From NCBI GenBank assembly GCA_016290905.1, contig JAEEVO010000024.1, positions 1-32,685 of the forward strand: a stretch of DNA of 32,685 bases, in the 5' to 3' direction. Shown here one piece after another: positions 17,522-26,630 of the stretch. Within the stretch, counting starts at the first letter, position 1, and each line of letters opens with the position of its first letter. The notes under the pieces are model-generated. The model was not told where the DNA came from. It made no database searches and was given only the letters and a program-made list of their open reading frames with translations. The translations under genes were made by a program, and so were the position numbers. Source of the stretch: Lachnospiraceae bacterium. GTDB taxonomy: Bacteria; Bacillota; Clostridia; Lachnospirales; Lachnospiraceae.

Positions 17522-18904
17522 TTGAATATCAGAAATTTGGTACTCGAAAACGTGATTGCCATACTTGAAGAGAAAAAACCGCTGCACCTGGTCCTACAGG
17601 CTTCCTTAAACGGTATAGAGGACAGCAGGGACAGAGGCTTTGCCGCAAGGCTCACAAGGGGCTGTGTGGAAAGAGCGGTCACGCTTGATTTTTGCTTAAA
17701 CAGGCTTTCAAAGCTTGCGACGGATAAACAGAAGCCGGTGATAAGGAATATACTCAGATGCGGACTGTACCAGATACTGTTCATGGATTCCGTATCGGAT
17801 TTCGCAGCCTGCGACGAGTCGGTAAAGCTTGCTGTAAAAAGAGGCTTCGGAAGGCTTAAAGGCGTTGTCAACGGGATACTCAGAAATGCCTGCAGGAGCA
17901 GGGAGGAACTCTTAAGTATCATAAATGCCGAAGGAAAAGATAATTTCTGTGTAAAGTATTCCGTGCCCAATTGGATGGCAGACGATCTTACCGGTCAGTT
18001 CGGCAGTGAAAAAACCGAGGAGATATTCAGATATTTCCTTAAGGAAAACCCTGTGCATATCAGAGGAAACATATCTAAGGGATCGGCGGAAACCGTATTT
18101 GCACTGCTTGAAAAAGCTGCGATCCCGGGCGGCAGCACAGTAAAAAGGAACAGGTACGTAGATTACTGCTTTACGGTAGAGAGAACTCAGGATTCTTCGG
18201 CAATCGATATCACGGATACAAAGGCGTTTAAAGACGGAGCCTTTGTTGTGCAGGATTTCAGCTCCGTACTTGTGGGATATGTTGCTGACAGGGCATTTAC
18301 CGGTATAAACGGAAATAACAAAAGCGGAATAAAGGGTCGGGTACTGGATCTGTGCGCGGCTCCGGGCGGAAAGAGCATGCATCTGGCAGACCTTGGATTT
18401 GAGGTTACGGCATGCGATGTCTCACAGTCGAAGCTTAAGCTCATCAGGGAAGCAGCCGCAAGGTGCGGTTTTGATAAGACAGAGATTTTGGAAAATGATG
18501 CATCGGTTTACAACAAGGCTTTCGAGAATGCATACGACATGGTCATCTGCGACCTGCCGTGTTCGGGACTCGGGATAATCGGGAAAAAGCCGGATATAAA
18601 ATACAATATGACCGAAGCAAAGAGCGGGGAGCTTGCGATACTGCAGAGAAAGATACTTGAAAATGCAGTAAGATATGTAAAGGAAAACGGGATACTGATA
18701 TTCAGTACCTGTACCTTAAGGACATGTGAGAATGCGGATAATGTCGCTTTTATAAAAGAGATCCCGAATATGGAGGGCATGCCCATAGCCGGGCTTTTAC
18801 CTGAGGGGATAGCAGCCGGTAAAGACGACTGCTTCGTACAGATACTTCCGGGGGAGTATGACAGTGACGGGTTCTGGATCTCGTGTTTTAGGAAAAAAGC
18901 ATAG
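17522..18904 (+). CDS. rsmB: 16S rRNA (cytosine-967-C5)-methyltransferase
   Basis: A 460-residue protein with an N-terminal NusB-like RNA-binding domain (roughly 1-130) and a C-terminal SAM-dependent m5C methyltransferase. The SAM loop is DLCAAPGGKS (from Asp276). The two catalytic cysteines are Cys347 in DLPCSG and Cys397 in STC. The start is a TTG at 17522, with GGAG (17510-17513) 8 nt before it; no ATG is in a better place. It lies between fmt and rlmN as in Bacillus. Confidence 0.95.
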   Translation: MNIRNLVLENVIAILEEKKPLHLVLQASLNGIEDSRDRGFAARLTRGCVERAVTLDFCLNRLSKLATDKQKPVIRNILRCGLYQILFMDSVSDFAACDESVKLAVKRGFGRLKGVVNGILRNACRSREELLSIINAEGKDNFCVKYSVPNWMADDLTGQFGSEKTEEIFRYFLKENPVHIRGNISKGSAETVFALLEKAAIPGGSTVKRNRYVDYCFTVERTQDSSAIDITDTKAFKDGAFVVQDFSSVLVGYVADRAFTGINGNNKSGIKGRVLDLCAAPGGKSMHLADLGFEVTACDVSQSKLKLIREAAARCGFDKTEILENDASVYNKAFENAYDMVICDLPCSGLGIIGKKPDIKYNMTEAKSGELAILQRKILENAVRYVKENGILIFSTCTLRTCENADNVAFIKEIPNMEGMPIAGLLPEGIAAGKDDCFVQILPGEYDSDGFWISCFRKKA

Positions 18905-18916
18905 AAAGAAGTCTGT

Positions 18917-19963
18917 ATGGAAAAAATTATTACGGATCTCAGATCGCTGAATACGACAGAACTGAAGGAACTGGCCGCGGAAAAAGGAGAAAAGCCGTTC
19001 AGGGGAACTCAGGTTTTTGAATGGCTTCATAAAAAAGGCGCAGCGGGCTTTGAGGACATGACCAATGTACCGAAGAGCTTTGCGGCTAAGGTTTTGGAGG
19101 ATCACAGTCTGCTGAACATGGAACCGGTAAGGGTCTTAAGGGACGAAGAGGACGGTACCTGTAAGTTCCTTATGAAAACCTATGACGGGAACGTGATAGA
19201 AAGCGTACTTATGAAATATGAGCACGGATATTCCGCCTGCATATCCTCACAGGTAGGATGCAGGATGGGATGCAGCTTCTGTGCCTCGACCATCGGCGGA
19301 AAGGTAAGGGACTTAAGTGCCGGCGAGATGTGCGAACAGATATACACAATGCAGAGGCACGAAGGAGTAAGGATATCCAATATAGTTGTAATGGGAACCG
19401 GAGAGCCATTTGATAATTTTGATGCTTTTGTCAGGTTCTACGAGCTGATCACCGATAAGGACGGACTTAACATAAGCGGAAGGAACATAACCGTTTCAAC
19501 CTGCGGTATAGTGGAAAAGATAAGGGAGCTTGCCGACAGGCATTTCGCGCTGACGCTTGCCATATCCCTGCATGCGCCGGACGATGAGCTGAGGAAAACC
19601 ATAATGCCTGTTGCAAATAAGTATCATATTGAAGACATAATGGCAGCATGCGATTACTTTTTCAAACAGACCGGCAGGAGAGTGACCTTTGAATACAGCC
19701 TGATCGCAGGAGTGAACGATTCCCCGGAATGTGCCATGAAGCTCGTAAGGCTTATAAAGGGCAGGAACGCCCATGTGAACCTGATACCGGTAAATCCCGT
19801 TAAAGAAAGGGATTATAAGAGGAGCGGACAGGAAAAAACGGCTGCTTTTAAAAAACTACTTGAAAAAAATGGAATAAATGCTACTATTAGAAGAGGCATG
19901 GGAAAAAATATCGATGCTGCGTGCGGTCAGTTACGCCGCAGTTATATGGAAGAAGATAAATAA
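18917..19963 (+). CDS. rlmN: Dual-specificity rRNA/tRNA (adenine-C2)-methyltransferase
   Basis: A 348-residue radical SAM enzyme that methylates A2503 of 23S rRNA and A37 of some tRNAs. The cluster-binding CxxxCxxC is Cys115, Cys119, Cys122 (CRMGCSFC). GTGEP, needed for SAM binding, follows, and the conserved C-terminal Cys336 (CGQLRR) is the methyl-relay residue. The ribosome site (AGAAAGAAG) is weak, and translation may be coupled to rsmB, which ends 12 nt upstream. Confidence 0.97.
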   Translation: MEKIITDLRSLNTTELKELAAEKGEKPFRGTQVFEWLHKKGAAGFEDMTNVPKSFAAKVLEDHSLLNMEPVRVLRDEEDGTCKFLMKTYDGNVIESVLMKYEHGYSACISSQVGCRMGCSFCASTIGGKVRDLSAGEMCEQIYTMQRHEGVRISNIVVMGTGEPFDNFDAFVRFYELITDKDGLNISGRNITVSTCGIVEKIRELADRHFALTLAISLHAPDDELRKTIMPVANKYHIEDIMAACDYFFKQTGRRVTFEYSLIAGVNDSPECAMKLVRLIKGRNAHVNLIPVNPVKERDYKRSGQEKTAAFKKLLEKNGINATIRRGMGKNIDAACGQLRRSYMEEDK

Positions 19964-20017
19964 TACGGGATTATGACCGTAGAAACATAAATATTAAGAG
20001 GATTGTGAGGTGAGACC

Positions 20018-20755
20018 GTGGAGGCATTTGCAAAGACAGATGTTGGAGTTATGAGACAGATGAATCAGGACTACTGCTATGCCAATACGGCTCAGGAAGG
20101 ACTGTTACCCAATCTGTTCATAGTTGCGGACGGCATGGGCGGACATAATGCGGGAGATTATGCCTCACGGTTCTGTGTAGAGAAATTTGTCGAGCTGATA
20201 AGGAATGCGGGCTCCGGAGTCTTAAGCAAGCTTAGTTTCCTTGAGGGAGCCATAAAGGAAACAAACGAGCAGCTCATTGTCAAGGCTGCGGAAAATCCCA
20301 ACCTTGACGGTATGGGAACAACCTTTGTTGCATGCACCGTTTCGGCTGAGAACGAGATGGATGTTTTAAATATAGGCGACAGCAGGCTTTACCTCATAGA
20401 CAGCGTCTCGGGCATAAAGCAGATCACCGAGGATCATTCGCTTGTCATGGAAATGGTAAAGCAGGGTGAGATAAAGAAGGATGAAGCAAGGTTCCATCCG
20501 AAGAAGAATGTGGTAACACGCGCAATAAGCGCGATCGGCGTAGTAATACCGGACATGTTCAGGGTACCCGTCAAGGAGGGTGACATAATACTCCTCTGTT
20601 CGGATGGGCTTTCGAATATGCTTGCCGATTTTGAGATTTATGATATAATCAATGACAACAGAGAGAACCTTGAGAAAGCGGCAAATGCGCTTGTAGACAG
20701 GGCAAACCGTAACGGCGGTAAGGATAATATAACGGTTGTGCTCGTAAAAATATAG
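20018..20755 (+). CDS. prpC: PP2C-family serine/threonine phosphatase
   Basis: A 245-residue metal-dependent phosphatase that reverses the action of the PASTA kinase encoded next. Motifs in order: DVGVMRQMNQD at the N-terminus, VADGMGGH (Asp38), GMGTTFVAC, NIGDSRLYLI (Asp121), LCSDGLSNML (Asp196) and GKDNITVVLV (Asp236). All metal-binding aspartates are present. Start GTG at 20018 with GAGGTGAG just upstream. Cytoplasmic, no membrane segment. Confidence 0.96.
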   Translation: MEAFAKTDVGVMRQMNQDYCYANTAQEGLLPNLFIVADGMGGHNAGDYASRFCVEKFVELIRNAGSGVLSKLSFLEGAIKETNEQLIVKAAENPNLDGMGTTFVACTVSAENEMDVLNIGDSRLYLIDSVSGIKQITEDHSLVMEMVKQGEIKKDEARFHPKKNVVTRAISAIGVVIPDMFRVPVKEGDIILLCSDGLSNMLADFEIYDIINDNRENLEKAANALVDRANRNGGKDNITVVLVKI

Positions 20756-20807
20756 ACTGATGATACATATCAGATAATGAGGATTATCATTGGAGCGAGG
20801 AAGAAAA

Positions 20808-22874
20808 ATGATTAAAGCGGGAATGTACATTAGCGACAGATATGAGATAATCGACAAAGTCGGTTCCGGCGGTATGGCGGATGTTTACAAGGCACTCTGC
20901 CACAGGCTGAACCGCTATGTCGCCATCAAGATCCTTAAACCCGAGTATTCCACAGACGCGGGCTTTGTTCAGAAATTCAGGGGCGAGGCGCAGTCCGTGG
21001 CAGGACTTTCACATCCCAATATCGTAAGCGTTTACGACGTTGGAGAGGATGACGGGCTTTATTATATCGTTATGGAGCTGGTAGAAGGGATTACCCTTAA
21101 GCGTTTCATAGAAAAGAGAAAGAAGCTTGATGTCAAGGAAGCCGTAGGCATAGCCATTCAGATTGCAATGGGTATGGAAGCGGCTCACACCCATCATATC
21201 ATACACAGGGATATCAAACCCCAGAACATAATCATTTCCAGGGAAGGCAAGGTAAAGGTTGCCGATTTCGGTATAGCAAAGGCAGCTACATCGAATACGA
21301 TATCACAGAACGCCATAGGTTCGGTGCATTATCTTTCTCCCGAACAGGCAAGAGGCGGCTACAGCGATGAGCGAAGCGATATCTATTCCCTTGGCGTTAC
21401 ATTATATGAGATGCTTACGGGACAGGTACCTTTTGCCGGAGACAATTCCGTATCGGTAGCTCTGCTTCACATACAGAGCGAGGCGGTACCGGTAAGGGAG
21501 ATCAATCCCGATGTGCCTTTGAGTGTAGACAAGATCATACAGAAATGTATGCAGAAGAAGCCGGAGCGCAGATATCAGACTGCCGCGGATCTTATCATTG
21601 ATCTCAAACGTTCGGTCATCAATCCCGAGGGCGACTATGTAAACATTCCCTCAAGCACGGGTGTTGATCCTTCGCCTACAAGGAACATCACCGAGGAGGA
21701 GCTTGAGACGATAAAGAGTGTCGCAAAGACTCCGCCCAAACGTGTTGTATATTCCGACAGAAAGACAAAGAAAAAGGTTAAACGTGAGACCGAAGAGCTG
21801 GACAGCATGGATTCGGGACTTGAAAAGGTCCTGACGGTAATAAGCGTGCTCGCGGCCATCGCACTTATCGTTTTCATTATTTGGATAGCCAAGAGGGTAT
21901 TCTTTGACAATAACGGAGGAAGCATTTTCCCTCAGACGGAAACAAATAATCCTACGACGCCTACGCCTACCGAGGTGGTTACACCTGCCATAAAGGTTCC
22001 GGCAACCGAGCCGCCCACACCCTCGCCTACTTCTATAGAGGACGATCTTAAAGATCTTATCGATGTAAGGGGTAAGTCGGAGGAAGAGGCAAAGCTTCTG
22101 CTTCAGCAGATATCACCGTACTTCACTATTCTTTCTGAGATAGATTATAATGATAATGTGCCGAACGGCTTTGTAGCGGAGCAGAATCCCGCAGCATATT
22201 CTACCGTAAGGGCAAATGCGACCATATATCTTACGGTAAGTGCCGGTGCACATACGGATGAATTGTACAATGTTGCCGAGATGGAAGCGGACCAGGCTGT
22301 AAGCTTCCTTGAAAAGCTCGGATATAAGGTTACAAAGGATACGGAATTCCATGATACCGTTCCGGCAGGAAACGTTACGAGAACGGATCCCGAAGGAGGT
22401 TCAATGGTACCCAAGAATTCCGAAGTCAAGGTTTATATAAGTCTTGGCAGGAAGATTGTTTATACGGAATGTCCCCAAATAGTCGGATTAAAGCTTAAGA
22501 AGGGACAGGAAGAACTTCTTAAGGCAAAACTGGTTCCTGTGGAAAATCCTGCAGCCGAGTACAGCGACTCGTTTGACGAAGGAGTCATCATAAGTCAGAC
22601 CGTTGAGGCAGGAACCCAGGTTGAGGAAGGCGCTGTCATTGAGTTTGTCGTAAGTCTCGGATCTGAGCCTACGCCCACTCCCGAGCCTACTCCAGATGAG
22701 GGTGCCGACAGACCCGGATTAACGGTTACTCCCGAGCCTTCTCCGACACCGATACCGACGGATGCTCCCGTGACACCCGAACCGGATCCCACAAAGGAGC
22801 CTACAGCGGAACCCGAGCCCACAAAGGATCCGGGATACAATCCTGAGGATCCCCAGAACGGCGGGACGGGCTGA
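20808..22874 (+). CDS. pknB: PASTA-domain serine/threonine kinase
   Basis: A 688-residue transmembrane kinase of the PknB/PrkC/Stk1 type, which senses muropeptides or lipid II and adjusts cell-wall synthesis and growth. The kinase domain (about 1-270) shows GSGGMADVYK, Lys41, HRDIKPQN (Asp135) and DFG (Asp153). A single membrane helix lies at about 341-364. Outside are three PASTA domains (about 416-480, 482-545, 547-617) and a Pro/Thr/Glu-rich tail to the C-terminus. The ATG at 20808 is preferred to a TTG at 20790, with GAGGAAG a few bases before it. Followed by a terminator-like hairpin. Confidence 0.96.
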   Translation: MIKAGMYISDRYEIIDKVGSGGMADVYKALCHRLNRYVAIKILKPEYSTDAGFVQKFRGEAQSVAGLSHPNIVSVYDVGEDDGLYYIVMELVEGITLKRFIEKRKKLDVKEAVGIAIQIAMGMEAAHTHHIIHRDIKPQNIIISREGKVKVADFGIAKAATSNTISQNAIGSVHYLSPEQARGGYSDERSDIYSLGVTLYEMLTGQVPFAGDNSVSVALLHIQSEAVPVREINPDVPLSVDKIIQKCMQKKPERRYQTAADLIIDLKRSVINPEGDYVNIPSSTGVDPSPTRNITEEELETIKSVAKTPPKRVVYSDRKTKKKVKRETEELDSMDSGLEKVLTVISVLAAIALIVFIIWIAKRVFFDNNGGSIFPQTETNNPTTPTPTEVVTPAIKVPATEPPTPSPTSIEDDLKDLIDVRGKSEEEAKLLLQQISPYFTILSEIDYNDNVPNGFVAEQNPAAYSTVRANATIYLTVSAGAHTDELYNVAEMEADQAVSFLEKLGYKVTKDTEFHDTVPAGNVTRTDPEGGSMVPKNSEVKVYISLGRKIVYTECPQIVGLKLKKGQEELLKAKLVPVENPAAEYSDSFDEGVIISQTVEAGTQVEEGAVIEFVVSLGSEPTPTPEPTPDEGADRPGLTVTPEPSPTPIPTDAPVTPEPDPTKEPTAEPEPTKDPGYNPEDPQNGGTG

Positions 22875-22923
22875 TTGACCGGATACTGAAAGGTTAAGAG
22901 ATACAGAGCAGGTTTATAAGCTT

Positions 22924-22970
22924 GAAAGAGCTGTCATTTTGAAACGGGACAGTTCTTTCTTGCGTTTTGT
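22924..22970 (+). terminator. Terminator-like hairpin between pknB and rsgA
   Basis: GAAAGAGCTGTC (22924-22935) pairs with GACAGTTCTTTC (22948-22959), 12 pairs with one G-U and a 12-nt loop. The T-rich tail (TTGCGTTTT) is interrupted, so termination may be partial. Confidence 0.6.
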
Positions 22971-23003
22971 GATAAGCAAACACATCGGGTGAAAGCGTAG
23001 TTA

Positions 23004-23888
23004 ATGATAGGAAAAATAATAAAAGGAGTCGCAGGGCTCTATACGGTCATTGCTGAAGGAGATAAGACCTTCGAGTGCAAGGCAAAGGGCGTTTTCCGAA
23101 AGAACGGGATATCTCCGCTTGTCGGGGATGATGTGGAATTCGAGGTGACCGATCCTTTGGAAAATGAAGGGAATATCCTTAAGATATTAAAGCGGAGAAA
23201 TGAGCTGATACGTCCGGCCTGTGCAAACATCGACCAGGTGCTTATCGTTTTTGCGGCGGCGGATCCGGAACCTAATTACAATCTGCTGGACAGATTCCTT
23301 GTCCTTATGATGAAGCAGTCGGTATCGGCAGTGGTATGCTTTAACAAAAAGGACATAGTGAATGACGAAAAGCTTTCTGTGATAGCCGGGAATTATGAAG
23401 CAAGCGGGGTAAAGGTAATCTTTACAAGTGTCCTTTACGGAGAAGGAGCCGAAGAGATAAAAAAGATCCTGAAGGGAAAGACAACCATACTTGCAGGTCC
23501 TTCCGGAGTCGGGAAATCCTCCATGATGAACATGCTGTTCCCGGATGCGGGCATGGAGGTAGGAGAACTGAGCCGCAAGATCAAAAGAGGAAAACAGACC
23601 ACAAGGCATACCGAGCTTGTGAGGATAGATGACGATACTTATCTTTGCGATTCACCGGGATTCAGTTCGATTTATTTAAACGATATTGAGTTTAAAGACC
23701 TGAAAAGCTTCTTCCCGGAGTTTGCGGCATATTCACAGGACTGCAGATTCCTTTCATGCAACCATATAAACGAACCGGACTGCGCTGTAAAGCAGGCGGT
23801 TTCAGACGGTAAGATAAGCAAAAGCAGGTATGGGAATTACTGCCTTCTTTATGATGAACTGAAGAAAGTTAGAAAATATAAGGAGTAG
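23004..23888 (+). CDS. rsgA: Ribosome small subunit-dependent GTPase A
   Basis: A 294-residue circularly permuted GTPase that helps 30S subunit maturation. The order of GTPase motifs is permuted as expected: NKKD (G4) at 114-117 comes before GPSGVGKS (G1) at 165-172 and DSPG (G3) at 216. An N-terminal OB-fold precedes, and a zinc motif (Cys247, Cys252, His254, Cys260) follows. The ribosome site before the ATG is weak. rpe begins 2 nt after its stop. Confidence 0.97.
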   Translation: MIGKIIKGVAGLYTVIAEGDKTFECKAKGVFRKNGISPLVGDDVEFEVTDPLENEGNILKILKRRNELIRPACANIDQVLIVFAAADPEPNYNLLDRFLVLMMKQSVSAVVCFNKKDIVNDEKLSVIAGNYEASGVKVIFTSVLYGEGAEEIKKILKGKTTILAGPSGVGKSSMMNMLFPDAGMEVGELSRKIKRGKQTTRHTELVRIDDDTYLCDSPGFSSIYLNDIEFKDLKSFFPEFAAYSQDCRFLSCNHINEPDCAVKQAVSDGKISKSRYGNYCLLYDELKKVRKYKE

Positions 23889-23890
23889 AC

Positions 23891-24544
23891 ATGAACAAAT
23901 TAGCGCCTTCAATCTTAGCAGCGGACTTTTTCAGACTGGGTGAACAGATAAAGGAAGTGGAAAATGCGGGTGCGGAATACCTGCACATAGATGTAATGGA
24001 CGGAAGCTTCGTACCGAGCATTTCGTTCGGTCTTCCGCTCATCACTTCGATAAGAAAGAACACAAAGCTTATATTTGATGTACATCTGATGGTTACAGAG
24101 CCCGAGAGGTTTGTAGATCAGTTCGTCGATGCGGGAGCCGACATAATAACCGTACATGCCGAGGCATGCACGCATCTGAACAGGACGCTCATGCATTTAA
24201 AGGAACGCGGGATAAAGACCGGAGTTGCACTTAACCCCGCGACCTCTCCGGAGTGCCTAAGATATCTGTACAATTATATTGATATGATACTTGTCATGTC
24301 GGTAAATCCGGGCTTTGGCGGGCAGGAGTTCATCCCCGAGACCATAAAGAAGCTGAATGATGTCAGGGAGCTTGTAAAAATGAGCGGAAGGGACATTGAT
24401 ATAGAGGTTGACGGCGGTATAACTCTTGAAAATGTAAAATCGATCGTTGACGCCGGAGCAAATGTGATCGTTTCCGGCAGCAGCGTGTTTAAAAACGACA
24501 TAGCTTCAAATGTAAGGGAGTTTGAAAAAATTCTCCACGCGTAA
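23891..24544 (+). CDS. rpe: Ribulose-phosphate 3-epimerase
   Basis: A 217-residue TIM-barrel enzyme of the pentose phosphate pathway that interconverts ribulose-5-phosphate and xylulose-5-phosphate. Metal ligands and catalytic residues are seen as His32 and Asp34 (HIDVMDG), His65 (DVHLMV) and Asp174 (EVDGGI); the phosphate loop region VNPGFGGQ is present. Its ribosome site AAGGAG lies inside the last codons of rsgA, so the two are translationally coupled. Confidence 0.97.
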   Translation: MNKLAPSILAADFFRLGEQIKEVENAGAEYLHIDVMDGSFVPSISFGLPLITSIRKNTKLIFDVHLMVTEPERFVDQFVDAGADIITVHAEACTHLNRTLMHLKERGIKTGVALNPATSPECLRYLYNYIDMILVMSVNPGFGGQEFIPETIKKLNDVRELVKMSGRDIDIEVDGGITLENVKSIVDAGANVIVSGSSVFKNDIASNVREFEKILHA

Positions 24545-24594
24545 CAAATGATTTTGCTGACCCGGCATATACGGGGAAAAGAGCGGAGAAAAAT

Positions 24595-25305
24595 ATGAAA
24601 CTTGATGATATTAAGATAGGTTCGGTCATAGAGATAATAATAAAGAGAAACGGTTCATCCTACAGAACGGTCAGTAAGGTGGAATATGCCGATGAAAGAT
24701 TTATCGGTGTGACCCCGATAGCAAGTGAATACGGACTGTTCAATTTCAACGATGAGGATGAGGTTGATCTGATATACAGTGTACAGGATACATACTGGAA
24801 GTGGGAAAGGGTAAAGGCAGGTACGGCCAGGCGTAAGGACGGAAGCCGGCTGCATGTCTTCTCGGCCACAGGCAACGGCATTCATTTTAACCGCAGGACG
24901 CAGTACAGGTTTGAGATCGGCGAAGAGATCAAAATGAAATATGAGGTCGTTAAGCCGAAGGAGGAAATGCCGGAGAACAAGACAGGCGATATTGACGATG
25001 TCTTTCTGATGCTGGATGAGCAGTATGAGGAAATCGAATGCAGGGGTTACCTCAAGGACTTAAGCGAGGGAGGAGCATCCGTAGAGTCGGACACAAGGCT
25101 TAACGAAGGCTCGTTCATCAGCTTTATGATAGACTCGGAAATAGGACAGGTTTTCCTAAGAGGCGTCATCATAAGAGTCATAGAGGATAAGCACGGATAT
25201 TTTGATTATACGTACGGAGTTTCCTTTGTTGAGACAAGCAAGAATTACCTGCAGTATTTTTATCTTCAGCAGCGTAAGCAGCTTTACGAGAAGAAGGATA
25301 AGTGA
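24595..25305 (+). CDS. PilZ-domain cyclic-di-GMP-binding protein (YcgR-like)
   Basis: A 236-residue protein with an N-terminal YcgR-type beta-barrel half (about 1-95) and a C-terminal PilZ domain (about 97-225). The two c-di-GMP motifs are present: RxxxR at Arg101-Arg105 (RTQYR) and DxSxxG at 155-160 (DLSEGG). Such proteins bind cyclic di-GMP and in motile bacteria often brake the flagellum or affect secretion. No flagellar gene is visible nearby, so the target is unknown. GGAG (24585-24588) is 6 nt upstream of the ATG. Confidence 0.85.
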   Translation: MKLDDIKIGSVIEIIIKRNGSSYRTVSKVEYADERFIGVTPIASEYGLFNFNDEDEVDLIYSVQDTYWKWERVKAGTARRKDGSRLHVFSATGNGIHFNRRTQYRFEIGEEIKMKYEVVKPKEEMPENKTGDIDDVFLMLDEQYEEIECRGYLKDLSEGGASVESDTRLNEGSFISFMIDSEIGQVFLRGVIIRVIEDKHGYFDYTYGVSFVETSKNYLQYFYLQQRKQLYEKKDK

Positions 25306-25343
25306 ACTTGATCATATTTAATTAAGAAGAGGAGCACATTGAA

Positions 25344-26441
25344 ATGAAATTAGGAATCGTCGGTTTGCCCAACGTAGGCAAGAGCACACTGTTTAATTCA
25401 CTGACAAAGGCGGGCGCAGAGTCTGCCAATTATCCATTCTGTACGATAAACCCGAATGTGGGCGTCGTAGCGGTTCCGGATGAGAGGCTGGATGTATTGA
25501 CGGATATGTACAAATCGGAATCAAAGGTACCCGCAGTCATTGAGTTTGTCGATATAGCAGGCCTGGTAAAGGGTGCATCCAAGGGTGAGGGACTCGGTAA
25601 TCAGTTCTTATCACATATCCGTGAGGTTGACGCCATAGTTCATGTGGTAAGATGCTTTGAGGACTCAAACATAGTGCATGTTGACGGAAGCGTAGATCCG
25701 GCGAGGGATATAGAAACCATAAATCTTGAGCTTATCTTTGCAGACCTCGAGGTCATAGAGAAGAGGATGGCAAAGGGCATTAAGGGTGCCGCAAACAACA
25801 AGACACTGGCCAAAGAAGTAGAGCTCTTAAAGAAATTAAAGGAAATGCTTGAATCCGGGAAAATGGCCAAGAGCTTTAAGACCGATGACGAAGAAGAACA
25901 GGCCATGTTCGATTCTTTTGACCTGCTTACCGCAAAGCCCGTTATATTTGCGGCAAATGTCAAAGAGGACGATCTGGCTGATGACGGAGCCTCAAATCCC
26001 CATGTAGAGGCAGTGAGAAAATTTGCAGAAGAAGACGGAGACGGAGTATTTGTTGTTTCCGCAGAGATAGAGCAGGAGCTTTCCGAGCTTGAGGAGGATG
26101 AGAAGAAGGCGTTCCTCGAGGATCTCGGAGTTGCAAAATCGGGTCTTGAGAAGCTGATAGTAGCGTGCTACGATCTTTTGGGACTCATGAGCTTCCTTAC
26201 CGCAGGACCCAAGGAGAGCAGGGCATGGACCATCAGGAAGGGTACAAAGGCTCCCCAGGCTGCAGGTAAGATACATTCGGACTTTGAAAGAGGCTTCATA
26301 AGAGCAGAAGTAGTTAATTACGATAACCTCGTTGCGTGCGGAGGCTACAACGGCGCCAAGGAAAAGGGTCTGGTACGTTCCGAAGGCAAGGAGTATGTTG
26401 TACAGGACGGCGATGTGATCCTGTTCAGGTTCAACGTGTGA
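25344..26441 (+). CDS. ychF: Redox-regulated ATPase YchF (Obg family)
   Basis: A 365-residue Obg-family P-loop protein that hydrolyses ATP rather than GTP and associates with ribosomes. The P-loop GLPNVGKST is at 7-15, and NYPFCTINPNVG is the family switch I signature. The guanine-specificity motif NKxD is replaced by a YchF-type sequence (ANVKEDD), and the C-terminal TGS-like domain ends with VQDGDVILFRFNV. Start ATG at 25344, after GAGGAG. Its stop is followed within 4 nt by the palindromic element at 26446. Confidence 0.97.
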   Translation: MKLGIVGLPNVGKSTLFNSLTKAGAESANYPFCTINPNVGVVAVPDERLDVLTDMYKSESKVPAVIEFVDIAGLVKGASKGEGLGNQFLSHIREVDAIVHVVRCFEDSNIVHVDGSVDPARDIETINLELIFADLEVIEKRMAKGIKGAANNKTLAKEVELLKKLKEMLESGKMAKSFKTDDEEEQAMFDSFDLLTAKPVIFAANVKEDDLADDGASNPHVEAVRKFAEEDGDGVFVVSAEIEQELSELEEDEKKAFLEDLGVAKSGLEKLIVACYDLLGLMSFLTAGPKESRAWTIRKGTKAPQAAGKIHSDFERGFIRAEVVNYDNLVACGGYNGAKEKGLVRSEGKEYVVQDGDVILFRFNV

Positions 26442-26445
26442 AATA

Positions 26446-26630
26446 GTAACTATTCACGGCTGAATATGACATAAATACATAGCGCAAGCTTGCTTGCAGA
26501 TATGTATTTTGTCAGATTCAGCCATGGAGGCTGGACAAAACGCACGAGTAAACAAAAGCCGCTTCAGCAGCGGCTCACGGCGAAGCCGGGAGGTTTATGA
26601 GTGGGGTTTTGTGCGGCCGTGAATAGTTAC
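26446..26630. repeat. 185-nt structured palindromic element between ychF and lgt
   Basis: The ends are 15-bp perfect inverted repeats: GTAACTATTCACGGC (26446-26460) and its complement (26616-26630). Inside are several stems. The first is a hairpin of about 23 bp (26458-26481 with 26501-26523, one bulge and one mismatch) topped by GCAAGC/GCTTGC. The second is ACAAAAC (26535-26541) with GTTTTGT (26606-26612). That stem encloses AGCCGCT/AGCGGCT (26557-26563/26569-26575) and CGGC-GAA-GCCG (26578-26588). No open frame and no convincing target duplication are seen. It could be a MITE-like mobile repeat or a structured RNA; no known family was recognised. Confidence 0.75.

Noticed and set aside
26458-26523. 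Simple terminator for ychF
   Set aside because: The hairpin is long enough, but no T-run follows and it is nested within larger inverted repeats, so a simple terminator does not explain it.
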